A stretch of DNA of 64,000 bases from Sphingomonas metalli (GTDB lineage Bacteria; Pseudomonadota; Alphaproteobacteria; Sphingomonadales; Sphingomonadaceae), in the NCBI RefSeq assembly GCF_014641735.1, contig NZ_BMIH01000003.1, positions 744,001 through 808,000 of the forward strand, given 5' to 3'. The translations under genes and the position numbers were made by a program. Position 1 is the stretch's first letter, and the number at the start of each line of letters is the position of its first letter. Below are positions 8,958 to 16,823 of the stretch, piece by piece. Below the pieces are notes generated by a model. The model was not told the origin of the DNA. It made no database searches and saw only the letters and a list, made by a program, of their open reading frames with translations.

Positions 8958-9154
8958 CAGAAAATCCCCGGGTTCTGCTGGATCAGCGACTTGGCCTCAC
9001 TGTCGAGGCGGTACACCACTTCCTGCGTGACATTGATGTTCAGGTTGATCTCGATGGGTTTGTCCGGCGCGGTGATGTTGACGCAGCCACCGGCCAGCAG
9101 GCCCGCCGAACAGATCGTCATCCTTCGCATCGTCGTCAACATGGAACGGTTCAT
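8957..9154 (-). CDS. ynbE: YnbE-family outer membrane lipoprotein
   Basis: A 65-residue lipoprotein. The signal peptide ends in the lipobox LAGGC (Cys at about residue 24). The short mature part contains PIEINLNINVTQEVVYRLD, the conserved YnbE stretch, and ends in a helix (EAKSLIQQNPGIF). In E. coli YnbE multimers extend from the outer membrane and pair with the C-terminus of YdbH to complete an intermembrane lipid conduit. Here the gene overlaps ydbH by ATGA (9151-9154) and ydbL by one base, so the three products are translationally coupled. Short, but the neighbours make the call firm. Confidence 0.92.
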   Translation of the reverse strand: MNRSMLTTMRRMTICSAGLLAGGCVNITAPDKPIEINLNINVTQEVVYRLDSEAKSLIQQNPGIF

Positions 9155-12100
9155 CGCACGGTCTCGCTTGCGGGGGGCTGAATGGGGGTGGCGGGTGCGG
9201 GCTGGTCAGGCGGAGCGGTGCGGCGGTTCTGCTCCTCGAGCAGCGCGGGCAGGTTGCGCTGGATGAGGCGCCGCGGATCGTAGAAACTGGCAGCCGAATC
9301 GATCAGGCCGCGAAACGGCGCACGGATGCGCACGTTGAAGACGAACGGCAGCCGCTGGAGGCGGCGGATGAGGAAATTGCTCTTCGCCCCCTGCCCCTGG
9401 CTGACCCCGGCGAAGCGCACATCGGTCACCATCTCGCCCGCCAGCGGCCCGTTGAGGGTGAGGGCGAGGCTGCGATAGCGCAGCGAGCGCAGCGCCTGGA
9501 AGGCGAGATTGCCCCAGATGCCCAGCTGCTCCTGCCCGAGCGCGCCGACATAGGCGATCGTGCCCCCGCCCGGCCGCACGACGAGGCTGCCATTCTCGAT
9601 CCGTCCGCCGGCCTGGTCGAAGATCATCGGCAGCGTTCCGTCGAACGTGCCGGTGGCGTTGAGATTGTCGAAGTCGAACTGCTGGAGGAACTGGTCCGCC
9701 CGCGCGCCCGCGACATGGAAGGTCAGCCGCCGCGCCCGCTGCGCGTCGAAGTCGAGCAGCGACGGATCGAGCGTCAGCGCGCCGCCGGCAAAGGGCCATG
9801 CGGCCCCCTCCACCTGCACCTGGGTGCCGCCGAGCAGCTGGTAGCGGACGGTGCCGTTCTCCACCGCGATGCCGGGGTTGACGCTGGCGACGCGCGCGAC
9901 CTGGTGCGGCGGGGTGTGGAGACCAAGCAGGTCGTCGAACCGCACGCGGCCCGCGATGCCGGTGGCTGGGCCGAAGGCGGCGGCGAGGTCGATCCCCTTC
10001 GTCCCGAACTCGCCGCGGCTGGTGACGCCCGCCGGACTCCAGTCGATCCTGCCGGCGCCGTCGATCGTTCCGCGCACATCGGCGACGACTCCGAAGGTGA
10101 GCGGGGTCAGCAGCTCGGGCTGGAATCCGTCGAGGAAGGTGATCGCGGGCACGGCGATATCGGCACGCCCTGACCCCGAGGGCAGATCATGGCCGATCGT
10201 GACGGCGGCGACGCGCGTTGCGGTGGTCGGCTCGTAGAGCGCGCCCGCCACCGCGATCCGGCTGCCCTTGAGGGTGAAAGCGATATCCCGCGCGTCGAGC
10301 GCGCGGAAGCGCGGGGTGGGGTCTGCATCGGCAACGGTAGCGCGGCCTTGCAGCGACAGCGCGCCGCGATCGAACCGCCAGTCTCCGGCGGCGGCGGACA
10401 GGAGCAGCGGGACCGTGCCGATACGCCCGCCCGCGCCGGCGAACCGCCCGGCGACGGCTCCGTCGGCGAGCCGTCCGTCGATCTGCGCCGCGGCGAGGCG
10501 GGTGGCGGCCGCACCGGTGCCAAGAGTGGCCGCGACGTCCTCCAGGGCGAAGCCTCGATCTCCGAGCCGAACCAGGCCGCCGCGCATCGCGACGTCGAGC
10601 GGCGTCGCGCCGAGCCTGCCGGTCAGGCGGGTGGCGGCCAGTCGGGCGCCGCCGCTCACGCCGCCGGGGCCGCTGGCGACCAGCGCGGAGCCGGTCGCGC
10701 ACAGGCGCAGGCGTGCGGGGTCGAGCGTCAGGCCGCTGATCGCCAGCCGCCGAAACGCGACGGGCGTGCAGCCGGGATCGATCGCGAAACCGCCATCCGC
10801 GCTCCGGGTCACGACCAGCGGCATGGCGAGACCCTCGATCCGTCCATCGCCGATCGGGCCATCGAGCGAGACCCGTGTCGCCAGCCGCAGCGCGCCCGAG
10901 GGTCGCCACGACACCGTCACCGGCGATAGCGCGAGCCTTGCATCGCCGGCGGCGTAAGGCCCGACGGCCACCGATCCCTCGATCGTCCCGCCGCGACGGG
11001 TCAGCGAGGCGGAAAGGTCCGGCAGCCCTCCCCCACCGGCGCTGACCGTCGCGGCGAGGTTGCGCACCGCTCCGTCACGCCAGGTCACGGCCGGTCGGCC
11101 GTCGACCGCCAAACGCGCGCCGCTGGACGCGAAGAGCGCGGCGGACTGGATGCGCAGCATAGTTTGCGGACCGGATTTTACCGAGACCCTCGCCTCTCCC
11201 GACAGGTCGCCCGCCGCAGCGCCGAGCGCGCGGTCGAGCCTGGCGAGGAGCGGCGCCACCGGCGTCCCCGCGACAACCGGCCATCGCGGCAGACGCGCGC
11301 GCAGGTCGGCACCGCCGACCGCGACACGCCCATCGAAGCCGGTGCCGTCCGGCGTGACGCGTAGCCGCCCGTCGAGACGCGCGCGCCGGGCGCTGACGCC
11401 CTGCGCGCTCACGCCGGTGGCGGTGAGATCGACCGGACCGGCAAAGGCGGTGCCGCCGCCATGATCGAGCTGCACCACGCCATCCGCCCCATCTGCGCGC
11501 AGGCCCGGGATCTGGACCGGGCCGCTTGCCAGCCGCGCCGCCAGAGTGGATCCACGGTCTTGGCCGAGCAGCAGTTGCGAGGCGATGTCCGCGCGCAGCG
11601 CCGCGATGCGGGCCTCACCGCACGCCAGGGTCCCGACCCGGGTCGGCCCGGTCAGCGCCACCCGATCCCGTCCTTGGCTGGTCACCCGCAGCGCTGCGCG
11701 CACGCCGGCCAGATCGCAGCCCGGCACGGAGAGGCGCGGTGCAACCAGTGCGAGCGGCCCGGCAAAGCCGTCATCGAGGCGACCCTGCCCTGCCGCCGCG
11801 AGCAGCACCGGACCCCAGGGGGTCGTCAGTCGCAGCTCGCCGCGCGCCAGTGTCAGGTCCAGCGACGGCAGCACCGGCCCCCCGCCCCCGCCCCTCGGGA
11901 TCAGCCGGTCGAGCGTGCCGAGCGACAGACGTCCGTCCACGATGCGGCCGCTGATCTTGACGCGACCCACTTCGAGCGATTTCAGCCAGGGTCCGGTCAG
12001 GCCCAGGCCGGTGCGGGTCTCGATCCAGTCGGCGACCAGGTCGGGCGCCGCGGGATCGCCGATCACGACATTTTCCAGCCGCTGGTGACCCGGCTCCAGT

Positions 12101-12303
12101 TCGGTCAGCGTGTAGCGGATCGGCAGGTCCGCGGGCAGGACGCGCGCATCGATCACCCGGGTCGCGATCGGCCGCCGTTCGATCCAGGCCAGGGCTCCGA
12201 TCGACACCGCCACCATCAGCGCGATGTAGCGGCGCTTAGGGCGGAAGCTGCGTGGGGTCGGTGCGGCGGGCGCGCCCTCGATCTCCTGCACGCCCGTGTT
12301 CAC
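9151..12303 (-). CDS. ydbH: YdbH-family AsmA-like intermembrane lipid transport protein
   Basis: A 1050-residue protein anchored by one N-terminal membrane helix (YIALMVAVSIGALAWIE, about residues 26-42) with the rest in the periplasm. The body is repetitive beta-rich sequence of Leu/Asp/Gly pattern, expected for the long groove of AsmA-like proteins (YhdP, TamB, YdbH) that carry phospholipids to the outer membrane. The C-terminal part has the family's best conserved segment (LNLNGPLAGEMVTDVRF-type, about residues 930-1000: TLNGPLAGEMVTDVRFAGVS and FLIRRLQRLPFVFNVRI). First gene of ydbH-ynbE-ydbL and overlaps ynbE by four bases. The N-terminal two thirds are poorly conserved in this family, so only layout supports those parts. 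Confidence 0.88.
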   Translation of the reverse strand: MNTGVQEIEGAPAAPTPRSFRPKRRYIALMVAVSIGALAWIERRPIATRVIDARVLPADLPIRYTLTELEPGHQRLENVVIGDPAAPDLVADWIETRTGLGLTGPWLKSLEVGRVKISGRIVDGRLSLGTLDRLIPRGGGGGPVLPSLDLTLARGELRLTTPWGPVLLAAAGQGRLDDGFAGPLALVAPRLSVPGCDLAGVRAALRVTSQGRDRVALTGPTRVGTLACGEARIAALRADIASQLLLGQDRGSTLAARLASGPVQIPGLRADGADGVVQLDHGGGTAFAGPVDLTATGVSAQGVSARRARLDGRLRVTPDGTGFDGRVAVGGADLRARLPRWPVVAGTPVAPLLARLDRALGAAAGDLSGEARVSVKSGPQTMLRIQSAALFASSGARLAVDGRPAVTWRDGAVRNLAATVSAGGGGLPDLSASLTRRGGTIEGSVAVGPYAAGDARLALSPVTVSWRPSGALRLATRVSLDGPIGDGRIEGLAMPLVVTRSADGGFAIDPGCTPVAFRRLAISGLTLDPARLRLCATGSALVASGPGGVSGGARLAATRLTGRLGATPLDVAMRGGLVRLGDRGFALEDVAATLGTGAAATRLAAAQIDGRLADGAVAGRFAGAGGRIGTVPLLLSAAAGDWRFDRGALSLQGRATVADADPTPRFRALDARDIAFTLKGSRIAVAGALYEPTTATRVAAVTIGHDLPSGSGRADIAVPAITFLDGFQPELLTPLTFGVVADVRGTIDGAGRIDWSPAGVTSRGEFGTKGIDLAAAFGPATGIAGRVRFDDLLGLHTPPHQVARVASVNPGIAVENGTVRYQLLGGTQVQVEGAAWPFAGGALTLDPSLLDFDAQRARRLTFHVAGARADQFLQQFDFDNLNATGTFDGTLPMIFDQAGGRIENGSLVVRPGGGTIAYVGALGQEQLGIWGNLAFQALRSLRYRSLALTLNGPLAGEMVTDVRFAGVSQGQGAKSNFLIRRLQRLPFVFNVRIRAPFRGLIDSAASFYDPRRLIQRNLPALLEEQNRRTAPPDQPAPATPIQPPASETVR

Positions 12304-12374
12304 TCCCGTCTACCGCGTAGCCCGGCTTGTAGATGGCCCGCCGGTCGGCCGCAATGGACGGCGCGGGATGCACG

Positions 12375-12409
12375 AACGGGCTCCCGCAGCGGCCGTGCGG
12401 AAGCCCGTT
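12375..12409. terminator. Strong hairpin between the entericidin-like gene and ydbH
   Basis: AACGGGCT (12375-12382) pairs with AGCCCGTT (12402-12409), and an inner CCGCA/TGCGG stem extends it. It lies 18 bp beyond the stop of the entericidin-like gene on minus. No U-run follows, so it could be a factor-assisted terminator or an mRNA 3' stabiliser. Confidence 0.4.
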
Positions 12410-12426
12410 GCGAATATCTCCGGCGC

Positions 12427-12561
12427 TTACTTGGCGTCGTCGGCGGTCTTGGCGACGGTATTGCCGGCCGAACTCACGTCGCGGCCCACGCCCTCGACGG
12501 TGTTGCAGGCCGAGACCAGCATGACGCCGGCGACGAGCGCCAGTCCAACCAACTTACGCAT
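12427..12561 (-). CDS. Entericidin A/B-family small lipoprotein
   Basis: A 44-residue lipoprotein: MRKLVGLALVAGVMLVSACN, with lipobox VSAC, then the conserved NTVEGVGRDVSSAGNTVAKTA repeat-like tail of the entericidin family. The start at 12561 is supported by AGGAGA 8 nt upstream; an upstream in-frame ATG would add 27 residues before the signal peptide. In enterobacteria entericidins are a toxin/antidote pair linked to stationary-phase lysis. In Alphaproteobacteria similar single genes are frequent members of the general stress regulon. An EcfG-like box lies about 37 bp upstream, and the GSR locus is the next neighbour. Confidence 0.9.
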   Translation of the reverse strand: MRKLVGLALVAGVMLVSACNTVEGVGRDVSSAGNTVAKTADDAK

Positions 12562-12597
12562 TGCTATTCTCCTGACGGCGGAACTGCCGCCCATCGC

Positions 12598-12622
12598 AAT
12601 GATCCGGGGGAATAATCGTTCC
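12598..12622 (-). promoter_or_regulatory. Possible EcfG-type promoter of the entericidin-like gene
   Basis: On minus, GGAAC (12622-12618), a 16-base spacer, then CATT (12601-12598); the EcfG consensus is GGAAC-N16/17-CGTT, so there is one mismatch in the -10. It would start transcription about 30 nt before the gene. Confidence 0.4.
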
Positions 12623-12831
12623 GCTAGCCGCACGATCGGCACCGCCTCGACGGCAATCTGCGCCGGACACGATTAAGGCCCGAAAACGTCACCGGGGGGG
12701 GGAGGGGGTGGACGCCTTCGGGCCTATGTCGTGGATCGCGAGAGCGGGGGGGCATAAGGTCGCGATCCGCATTGCATAACCACCCTCCCGATCCGGAGTT
12801 CCCAACTTTTCTCCACTCGAAGCAGATTTTT

Positions 12832-14436
12832 TCAGTCGCGGCCGGTTACGGCGAAGGCGATCTCGTAGGCGCCGGTGAGCGGGTCGTGATGGAGCTTCGA
12901 GCGGAGCTGTCGCGACAGCCCTTCCATGACCCGGCCATAGCGAGTGCTGGACAAGGTCTGGAGCGCATCGCCGTCGGTCAGCGCCCGCGACACGACGCGC
13001 AGCACCGCCCTGCCCTCGTCGGCCCCGGGCTTGACCGAGACCCGGATCTGCGCCGCCGGATCGCAGCTCGCCGCCAGCTCGATCGTCTCGGTGACGAGGA
13101 AGGCGAGCGCGACGGCGACGTCCTGGTTGACCAGGAAGGCGTCGACATCCAGCGTGAGGCCGATCGACTGGCGCTGGTCGGACGCGGTCGCGCGGATGTT
13201 CGATGACAGTTCGCCGATCATCGTGCGTAGGTTCAATCCGCGATGCTCCTCCATCTCGGCGAAATGGTGGCGGTGGACGACCGCCAGCGCGTCCACCCGT
13301 CGCTGGATCGAGGCATAGGCCGCGGTCGCGTCCGGGCTTTGTGCGCCGCGGGCATGGAAGGCGATCAGGCTGGAGATGACCTGAAGGTTGTTCTTGACCC
13401 GGTGGTGCACCTCCCGGGTGAGCTTGGTCTGGCGGCGGAGTCCCTCCGCCAGCCCCGCCTCGTGCGTCGCCACCGTCTCGCTGATCGCGCGGAAGGTCTC
13501 GCCGAGTGCCCGGATCTCCTGCGACGGCAGGCTGGTGGTGCGCGAATCGATCACCTCGCCGGGCGTGAAGGCCGCGACGCTGGTGCGCAGCTGGCGCAGC
13601 GGGCGCAGCAGCAGCCGGTCGACGACGAACCAGGCGATCCCCGCGGCGGCCGCCCACATCACCATCGGCAGCAGCAACGCGACGACCAGCGACGAGGTGA
13701 CCGGCGCGCTGCTCACCGTGGTACGCAGGCCCAGCCCGGCGATGCCGAGATCCGTCTCCACCATCTCACGCCGCACGGGAACTCCGCCCTCCGGCGCCGG
13801 CTCCAGCGGCAACGCCTCGTCCTCCAGGATGAGCGAGGAGGAAAACGGCGTGGCGCGACTGGCGGGGCGCCCCAGCTCGCGCAGGAAGCTTTGCGGGAAG
13901 AAGGCCGTCGCACTGACCTTCGAACGATCGCCGGCCAGGGTCAGCAGCACCCCCTGCCCCTCGACGATCGCGGCGCGTACGCCCTCACCCGGCTGGGCGC
14001 GCGGACCCGGCGGCAGCTCCTCGCCGCAGAGCAGGCGTCCCTGCCGGTCGGCGATCTCGAAGCGGGCCCCGGCGGACGATTGCTGGGCGAAGACGCCTTG
14101 TGCCCGCGCGCAGCTGGGCAGATCCGCAGGGTCGCTGCCGAGCGCATCGAGCGCGACGCGCAGCGCGGTGGTGTCGCCGGACAGCTCGGTACGGATAGCC
14201 CGCGCGCTCTCGTTGGCGGCGATGCGCAGCCGGGAGCGCGCCTCGGCATCGGCGAGGCGCGTCGTCTGAAGCGTCGCGATGACGGCGATGAGCGCGAGCG
14301 GCAACAGCGCGCCGCTGAGGATTAGGAACAGCTTGGCGCCGGTCGGCAGCCTGCCCAAAGCGGAAAAGCGCGAGGTCGCCGCGCGGTCGGTCGGCGTGTC
14401 GGCAGCTTTGGGCGAGGCGTCTTCGGAAGCGGGCAT
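12832..14436 (-). CDS. phyP: PhyP-like sensor protein, HisKA_2/HRXXN family with degenerate ATPase domain
   Basis: A 534-residue inner membrane sensor. Two membrane helices (about residues 35-57 and 248-270) flank a periplasmic domain of roughly 190 residues. A HAMP-like linker leads to the HisKA_2-type dimerisation helix EVHHRVKNNLQVISSLI, with the HRXXN phosphoacceptor motif at His345. The C-terminal HATPase-like region lacks recognisable N, G1 and G2 boxes: the expected LVTNAxKH reads LVTETIELA and no DxGxG is seen. In Sphingomonas melonis the GSR-locus member PhyP acts as a negative regulator of PhyR, apparently as phosphatase, and this gene has the same position and family. It follows nepR by 10 bp and should share its promoter. 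An active kinase (PhyK-like) is the less likely alternative. Confidence 0.83.
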   Translation of the reverse strand: MPASEDASPKAADTPTDRAATSRFSALGRLPTGAKLFLILSGALLPLALIAVIATLQTTRLADAEARSRLRIAANESARAIRTELSGDTTALRVALDALGSDPADLPSCARAQGVFAQQSSAGARFEIADRQGRLLCGEELPPGPRAQPGEGVRAAIVEGQGVLLTLAGDRSKVSATAFFPQSFLRELGRPASRATPFSSSLILEDEALPLEPAPEGGVPVRREMVETDLGIAGLGLRTTVSSAPVTSSLVVALLLPMVMWAAAAGIAWFVVDRLLLRPLRQLRTSVAAFTPGEVIDSRTTSLPSQEIRALGETFRAISETVATHEAGLAEGLRRQTKLTREVHHRVKNNLQVISSLIAFHARGAQSPDATAAYASIQRRVDALAVVHRHHFAEMEEHRGLNLRTMIGELSSNIRATASDQRQSIGLTLDVDAFLVNQDVAVALAFLVTETIELAASCDPAAQIRVSVKPGADEGRAVLRVVSRALTDGDALQTLSSTRYGRVMEGLSRQLRSKLHHDPLTGAYEIAFAVTGRD

Positions 14437-14446
14437 GGCCCGCCGT

Positions 14447-14614
14447 CTATTTCAACTTGCCGAGAAGATCGAGAAGATCGTCAGGCACCGCCTCGTCGAC
14501 GGCTTTCTGATAGACCGAGCGGAGCGCATTGCCGACATCGCCTTCCTTTCCGGTCTCGCCCTTGCCGGGCGAGCGCTTGGTGGTGGCGGCCTTCCTGTTC
14601 GTGTCCTGACCCAA
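14447..14614 (-). CDS. nepR: Anti-sigma factor NepR
   Basis: NepR sequesters EcfG until phosphorylated PhyR captures it by partner switching. The C-terminal half is the NepR signature: GNALRSVYQKAVDEAVPDDL followed by LDLLGKLK. A TTG at 14614 is proposed as start (55 aa) because AAGGGGGAAG lies 9 nt upstream and the product length is normal for the family. An upstream ATG at 14734 would add 40 unrelated Arg-rich residues and falls inside the -10 element of the EcfG-type promoter, so it cannot be on that transcript. The basic N-terminus (NRKAATTKRSPGKGE) is typically disordered. First gene of nepR-phyP, divergent from phyR. Confidence 0.9.
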   Translation of the reverse strand: MGQDTNRKAATTKRSPGKGETGKEGDVGNALRSVYQKAVDEAVPDDLLDLLGKLK

Positions 14615-14728
14615 TCTACCCGTCTTCCCCCTTGGAGCCGCGTCCAGAATGCGCGGACGGCGCCTACATGATGGACGCAACCGCACAACCCGCTGCTTGC
14701 GCAGGTGCGACGCGAATATGTCCGATGA

Positions 14729-14753
14729 AACCAAATATGGTCTCGATGGTTCC
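14729..14753 (-). promoter_or_regulatory. EcfG-type promoter of nepR-phyP
   Basis: GGAAC (14753-14749) - 16 bases - GGTT (14732-14729) on minus matches the alphaproteobacterial EcfG consensus GGAAC-N16/17-(C/G)GTT. It implies positive feedback of EcfG on its own anti-sigma factor, as known for other GSR loci. The leader to the TTG start would be about 105 nt. Confidence 0.7.
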
Positions 14754-14787
14754 CCGGTCAGATGCGATTTTTAGGCGCGGCTCGCGG

Positions 14788-14813
14788 GGAGCCGGCGGCT
14801 GTGTTTTCGCGTT
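14788..14813 (+). promoter_or_regulatory. Probable EcfG-type promoter of phyR
   Basis: GGAGC (14788-14792) - 17 bases - CGTT (14810-14813) on plus; one mismatch in the -35. It lies 64 bp before the phyR ATG, back to back with the nepR promoter. Confidence 0.48.
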
Positions 14814-14876
14814 GCATTGCGTCCCGTCCCCAGCGTTAATCGGGGGTGGTCGTCACTCAGGGAGTATCCATCGCTC

Positions 14877-15689
14877 ATGTCGCTTGGTCAGCAACTCGCA
14901 CCGCATCTTCCATTCCTGCGGCGCTACGGACGCGCTTTGACCGGCAGCCAGAGCCACGGCGACCGCTATGTTCGCGCCACGCTCGAGGCGATCGTCGCCG
15001 CACCCGACCAGTTCCCCCGCGACGTCGATCCGCGGCTCGGCCTCTACCGCATGTTCCAGGGCATCTGGAACTCGGCCAATTACGACGAGATGGAGGATCA
15101 TCTCGGCAGCGAATTGCAGGGCGCCGAGGCGGTGACCCGTGCACGTCTCGCCCGGATGACCCCGTTGTCGCGCCAGGCGCTGCTGCTGACGGCGATGGAG
15201 GGCTTCACGCCGGAAGACGCCGCCTATCTGATCGACGTCGAGCCGAGCGAGGTCGATGCCCTCGTCGCCGAGGCGCTGGCCGAGATCGAAAAGCAGACCC
15301 GGGCGCGCGTCCTGATCATCGAGGACGAGCCGATCATCGCGATGGACATCGAGTCGATCGTCCGCGATCTCGGCCATGACGTGACCGGCGTCGCCGTGAC
15401 CCGCGACGAAGCGGTCGGGCTGGCGATGGAGGATCGCCCCGGCCTCGTCCTCGCCGACATCCAGCTCGCCGACGACAGCTCGGGCATCGACGCCGTCAAG
15501 GACATCCTGGCCGAATTCGAGGTGCCGGTGATCTTCATCACCGCCTTCCCCGAGCGCCTGCTGACCGGCGAGCGCCCGGAGCCGACCTTCCTCATCACCA
15601 AGCCGTTCCAGCGCTCGACCGTCAAGGCGGCGATCAGCCAGGCGCTGTTCTTCGACCAGTCCACCGCGCCGGTCGCCGCGGCGGAGTGA
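14877..15689 (+). CDS. phyR: General stress response regulator PhyR
   Basis: PhyR is the anti-anti-sigma factor of the GSR. When phosphorylated, its sigma-like domain binds NepR and frees EcfG. The 270-residue protein shows the defining inverted layout: an N-terminal EcfG-like domain (about residues 1-125; sigma2-like FLRRYGRALTGSQSHGDRYV, sigma4-like PLSRQALLLTAMEGFTPEDA) and a C-terminal receiver domain (about 140-262) starting RVLIIEDEPIIAMDIE. The phosphoacceptor is Asp194 in LADIQLADDSSG, and Lys in ITKPFQ completes the receiver site. The start at MSLGQQL was chosen over an upstream in-frame start because it aligns with PhyR proteins; GGGAG lies 12 nt before it. Confidence 0.96.
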   Translation: MSLGQQLAPHLPFLRRYGRALTGSQSHGDRYVRATLEAIVAAPDQFPRDVDPRLGLYRMFQGIWNSANYDEMEDHLGSELQGAEAVTRARLARMTPLSRQALLLTAMEGFTPEDAAYLIDVEPSEVDALVAEALAEIEKQTRARVLIIEDEPIIAMDIESIVRDLGHDVTGVAVTRDEAVGLAMEDRPGLVLADIQLADDSSGIDAVKDILAEFEVPVIFITAFPERLLTGERPEPTFLITKPFQRSTVKAAISQALFFDQSTAPVAAAE

Positions 15690-15737
15690 CCGGCAAAAAG
15701 TTGCGGACCCAAAACGATCGCGGAAGGTTGTACGCCC

Positions 15738-15875
15738 ATGGCTGACAATGACGAAGGCGTTCATATCTCGGGCCAGGAGGCCCGGGCGGGGTCGACCCCG
15801 CATATGACGCGCTACATCCTGCCGATCTCGCTGGCGCTGATCATCATCATTTTCGCGGTGATGGTCTTCCGGTGA
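15738..15875 (+). CDS. Small single-pass membrane protein between phyR and ecfG
   Basis: A 45-residue open frame starting MADNDEGVHISGQEARAGST. A polar N-terminal half is followed by one membrane helix (YILPISLALIIIIFAVMVF, about residues 26-44) that runs to the C-terminal Arg. GGAAGG lies 10 nt upstream of the ATG. It sits 48 bp after phyR and 94 bp before ecfG on the same strand. No family recognised; the layout is that of a tail-anchored or small regulatory membrane peptide. Its coding nature rests on RBS, codon pattern and position. Confidence 0.65.
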   Translation: MADNDEGVHISGQEARAGSTPHMTRYILPISLALIIIIFAVMVFR

Positions 15876-15969
15876 GGGCGATCGAGCCGGCGGGCGGGTT
15901 GGAAAGCCCCGCCCCGCTCCCTATTTTGGCCGGGCGGCGTGCTAGCCCGAGCCACATGATCGGACAAGA

Positions 15970-16626
15970 ATGACTGAGTCCCAGTTGCGCGACGACGCAG
16001 CCGACGAGAATGCGGGTGGCGAAGTGGCGCCGGTGGAGCACGTCTCGCTCTCCGATCCGGAGTTCAAGACGCAGCTGGCGCAGGTGATCCCGCATCTGCG
16101 CGCCTTCGGCCGCTCGCTGTCGGGCAGTCGCGATCTGGCCGACGATCTCGTCCAGGAAACGCTGCTGAAGGCTTGGGCGGCACGCAAGCGCTTCCAGGCA
16201 GGCACCAACATGCGCGCCTGGACGTTCATCATCCTGCGCAATCTCTATCTTTCCCAGATGCGCCGCGCGCGCTTCAAGGGCGAGTGGGACGATCTGGTGG
16301 CGGACCGGATCCTCGCCGCTCCGGCGAGCCAGGACCGTCATGTCGAACTGGGCGACATGCAGCGTGCCCTGATGCACCTGCCGCAACCGCAGCGCGAGGC
16401 GCTGATCCTGGTCGGCGCGGGCGGCTTCGCCTATGAGGAGGCGGCCGAAATCTGCAACGTCGCGGTCGGCACGATCAAGAGTCGCGTCGCCCGCGGCCGC
16501 GTGGCGCTGGACGCGCTCCTGACGCAGGGCGCGCTGCCCTCACGGCGGGAGCACGAGGTCGACCCGAACAAGACGGCGCTGGATTCGATCATGAGCGACG
16601 TGGATAATCTCAGCCGCGGTCGGTGA
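15970..16626 (+). CDS. ecfG: RNA polymerase sigma factor EcfG (general stress response, ECF15 group)
   Basis: Alternative sigma factor that directs the alphaproteobacterial general stress regulon. The 218 residues comprise a variable acidic N-terminus (about 1-33), region 2 (LRAFGRSLSGSRDLADDLVQ, then ETLLKAWAARKRFQAGTNMR and AWTFIILRNLYLSQMRR) and region 4 (MHLPQPQREALILVGAGGFAYEEAAEICNV split across about 130-160, then VGTIKSRVARGR). No C-terminal SnoaL-like or other extra domain is present, as expected for EcfG. Third gene on the phyR side of the locus; a terminator overlaps its 3' end. Confidence 0.95.
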   Translation: MTESQLRDDAADENAGGEVAPVEHVSLSDPEFKTQLAQVIPHLRAFGRSLSGSRDLADDLVQETLLKAWAARKRFQAGTNMRAWTFIILRNLYLSQMRRARFKGEWDDLVADRILAAPASQDRHVELGDMQRALMHLPQPQREALILVGAGGFAYEEAAEICNVAVGTIKSRVARGRVALDALLTQGALPSRREHEVDPNKTALDSIMSDVDNLSRGR

Positions 16627-16640
16627 GCGGCTGAGATTTT
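16606..16640 (+). terminator. Rho-independent terminator overlapping the ecfG stop codon
   Basis: AATCTCAGCCGC (16606-16617) pairs perfectly over 12 bp with GCGGCTGAGATT (16627-16638), followed by T-rich sequence (TTTT to 16640). The ecfG TGA (16624-16626) is in the 9-nt loop, so the last six ecfG codons form the left arm. Confidence 0.85.
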
Positions 16641-16753
16641 GACGGGGAGGCGCGGAGGGCTCGGAGCGGTCGCGCCCTCTCTACCCGTTCGTGCTGGGCT
16701 TGTCGGCGCACTGATCTTCCCGGCCCCGAGCAAGCCGCTCAGACATAACGGAC

Positions 16754-16783
16754 CGGCCCTTCGACTACGCTCAGGGCGAACGG
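16754..16783. repeat. Half copy of the CTTCGAC..GCTCAGGGCGAACGG palindromic repeat
   Basis: CCCTTCGACTACGCTCAGGG and GCGAACGG match one arm of the repeats at 38222-38290, 26174-26296 and 19821-19926. It lies in the 197-bp space between the ecfG terminator and the M20 gene; nothing else is seen there. Confidence 0.6.
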
Positions 16784-16823
16784 GATCGGCGGGGACAGGC
16801 GCTCGCAACGGAGCGCCCACCAA

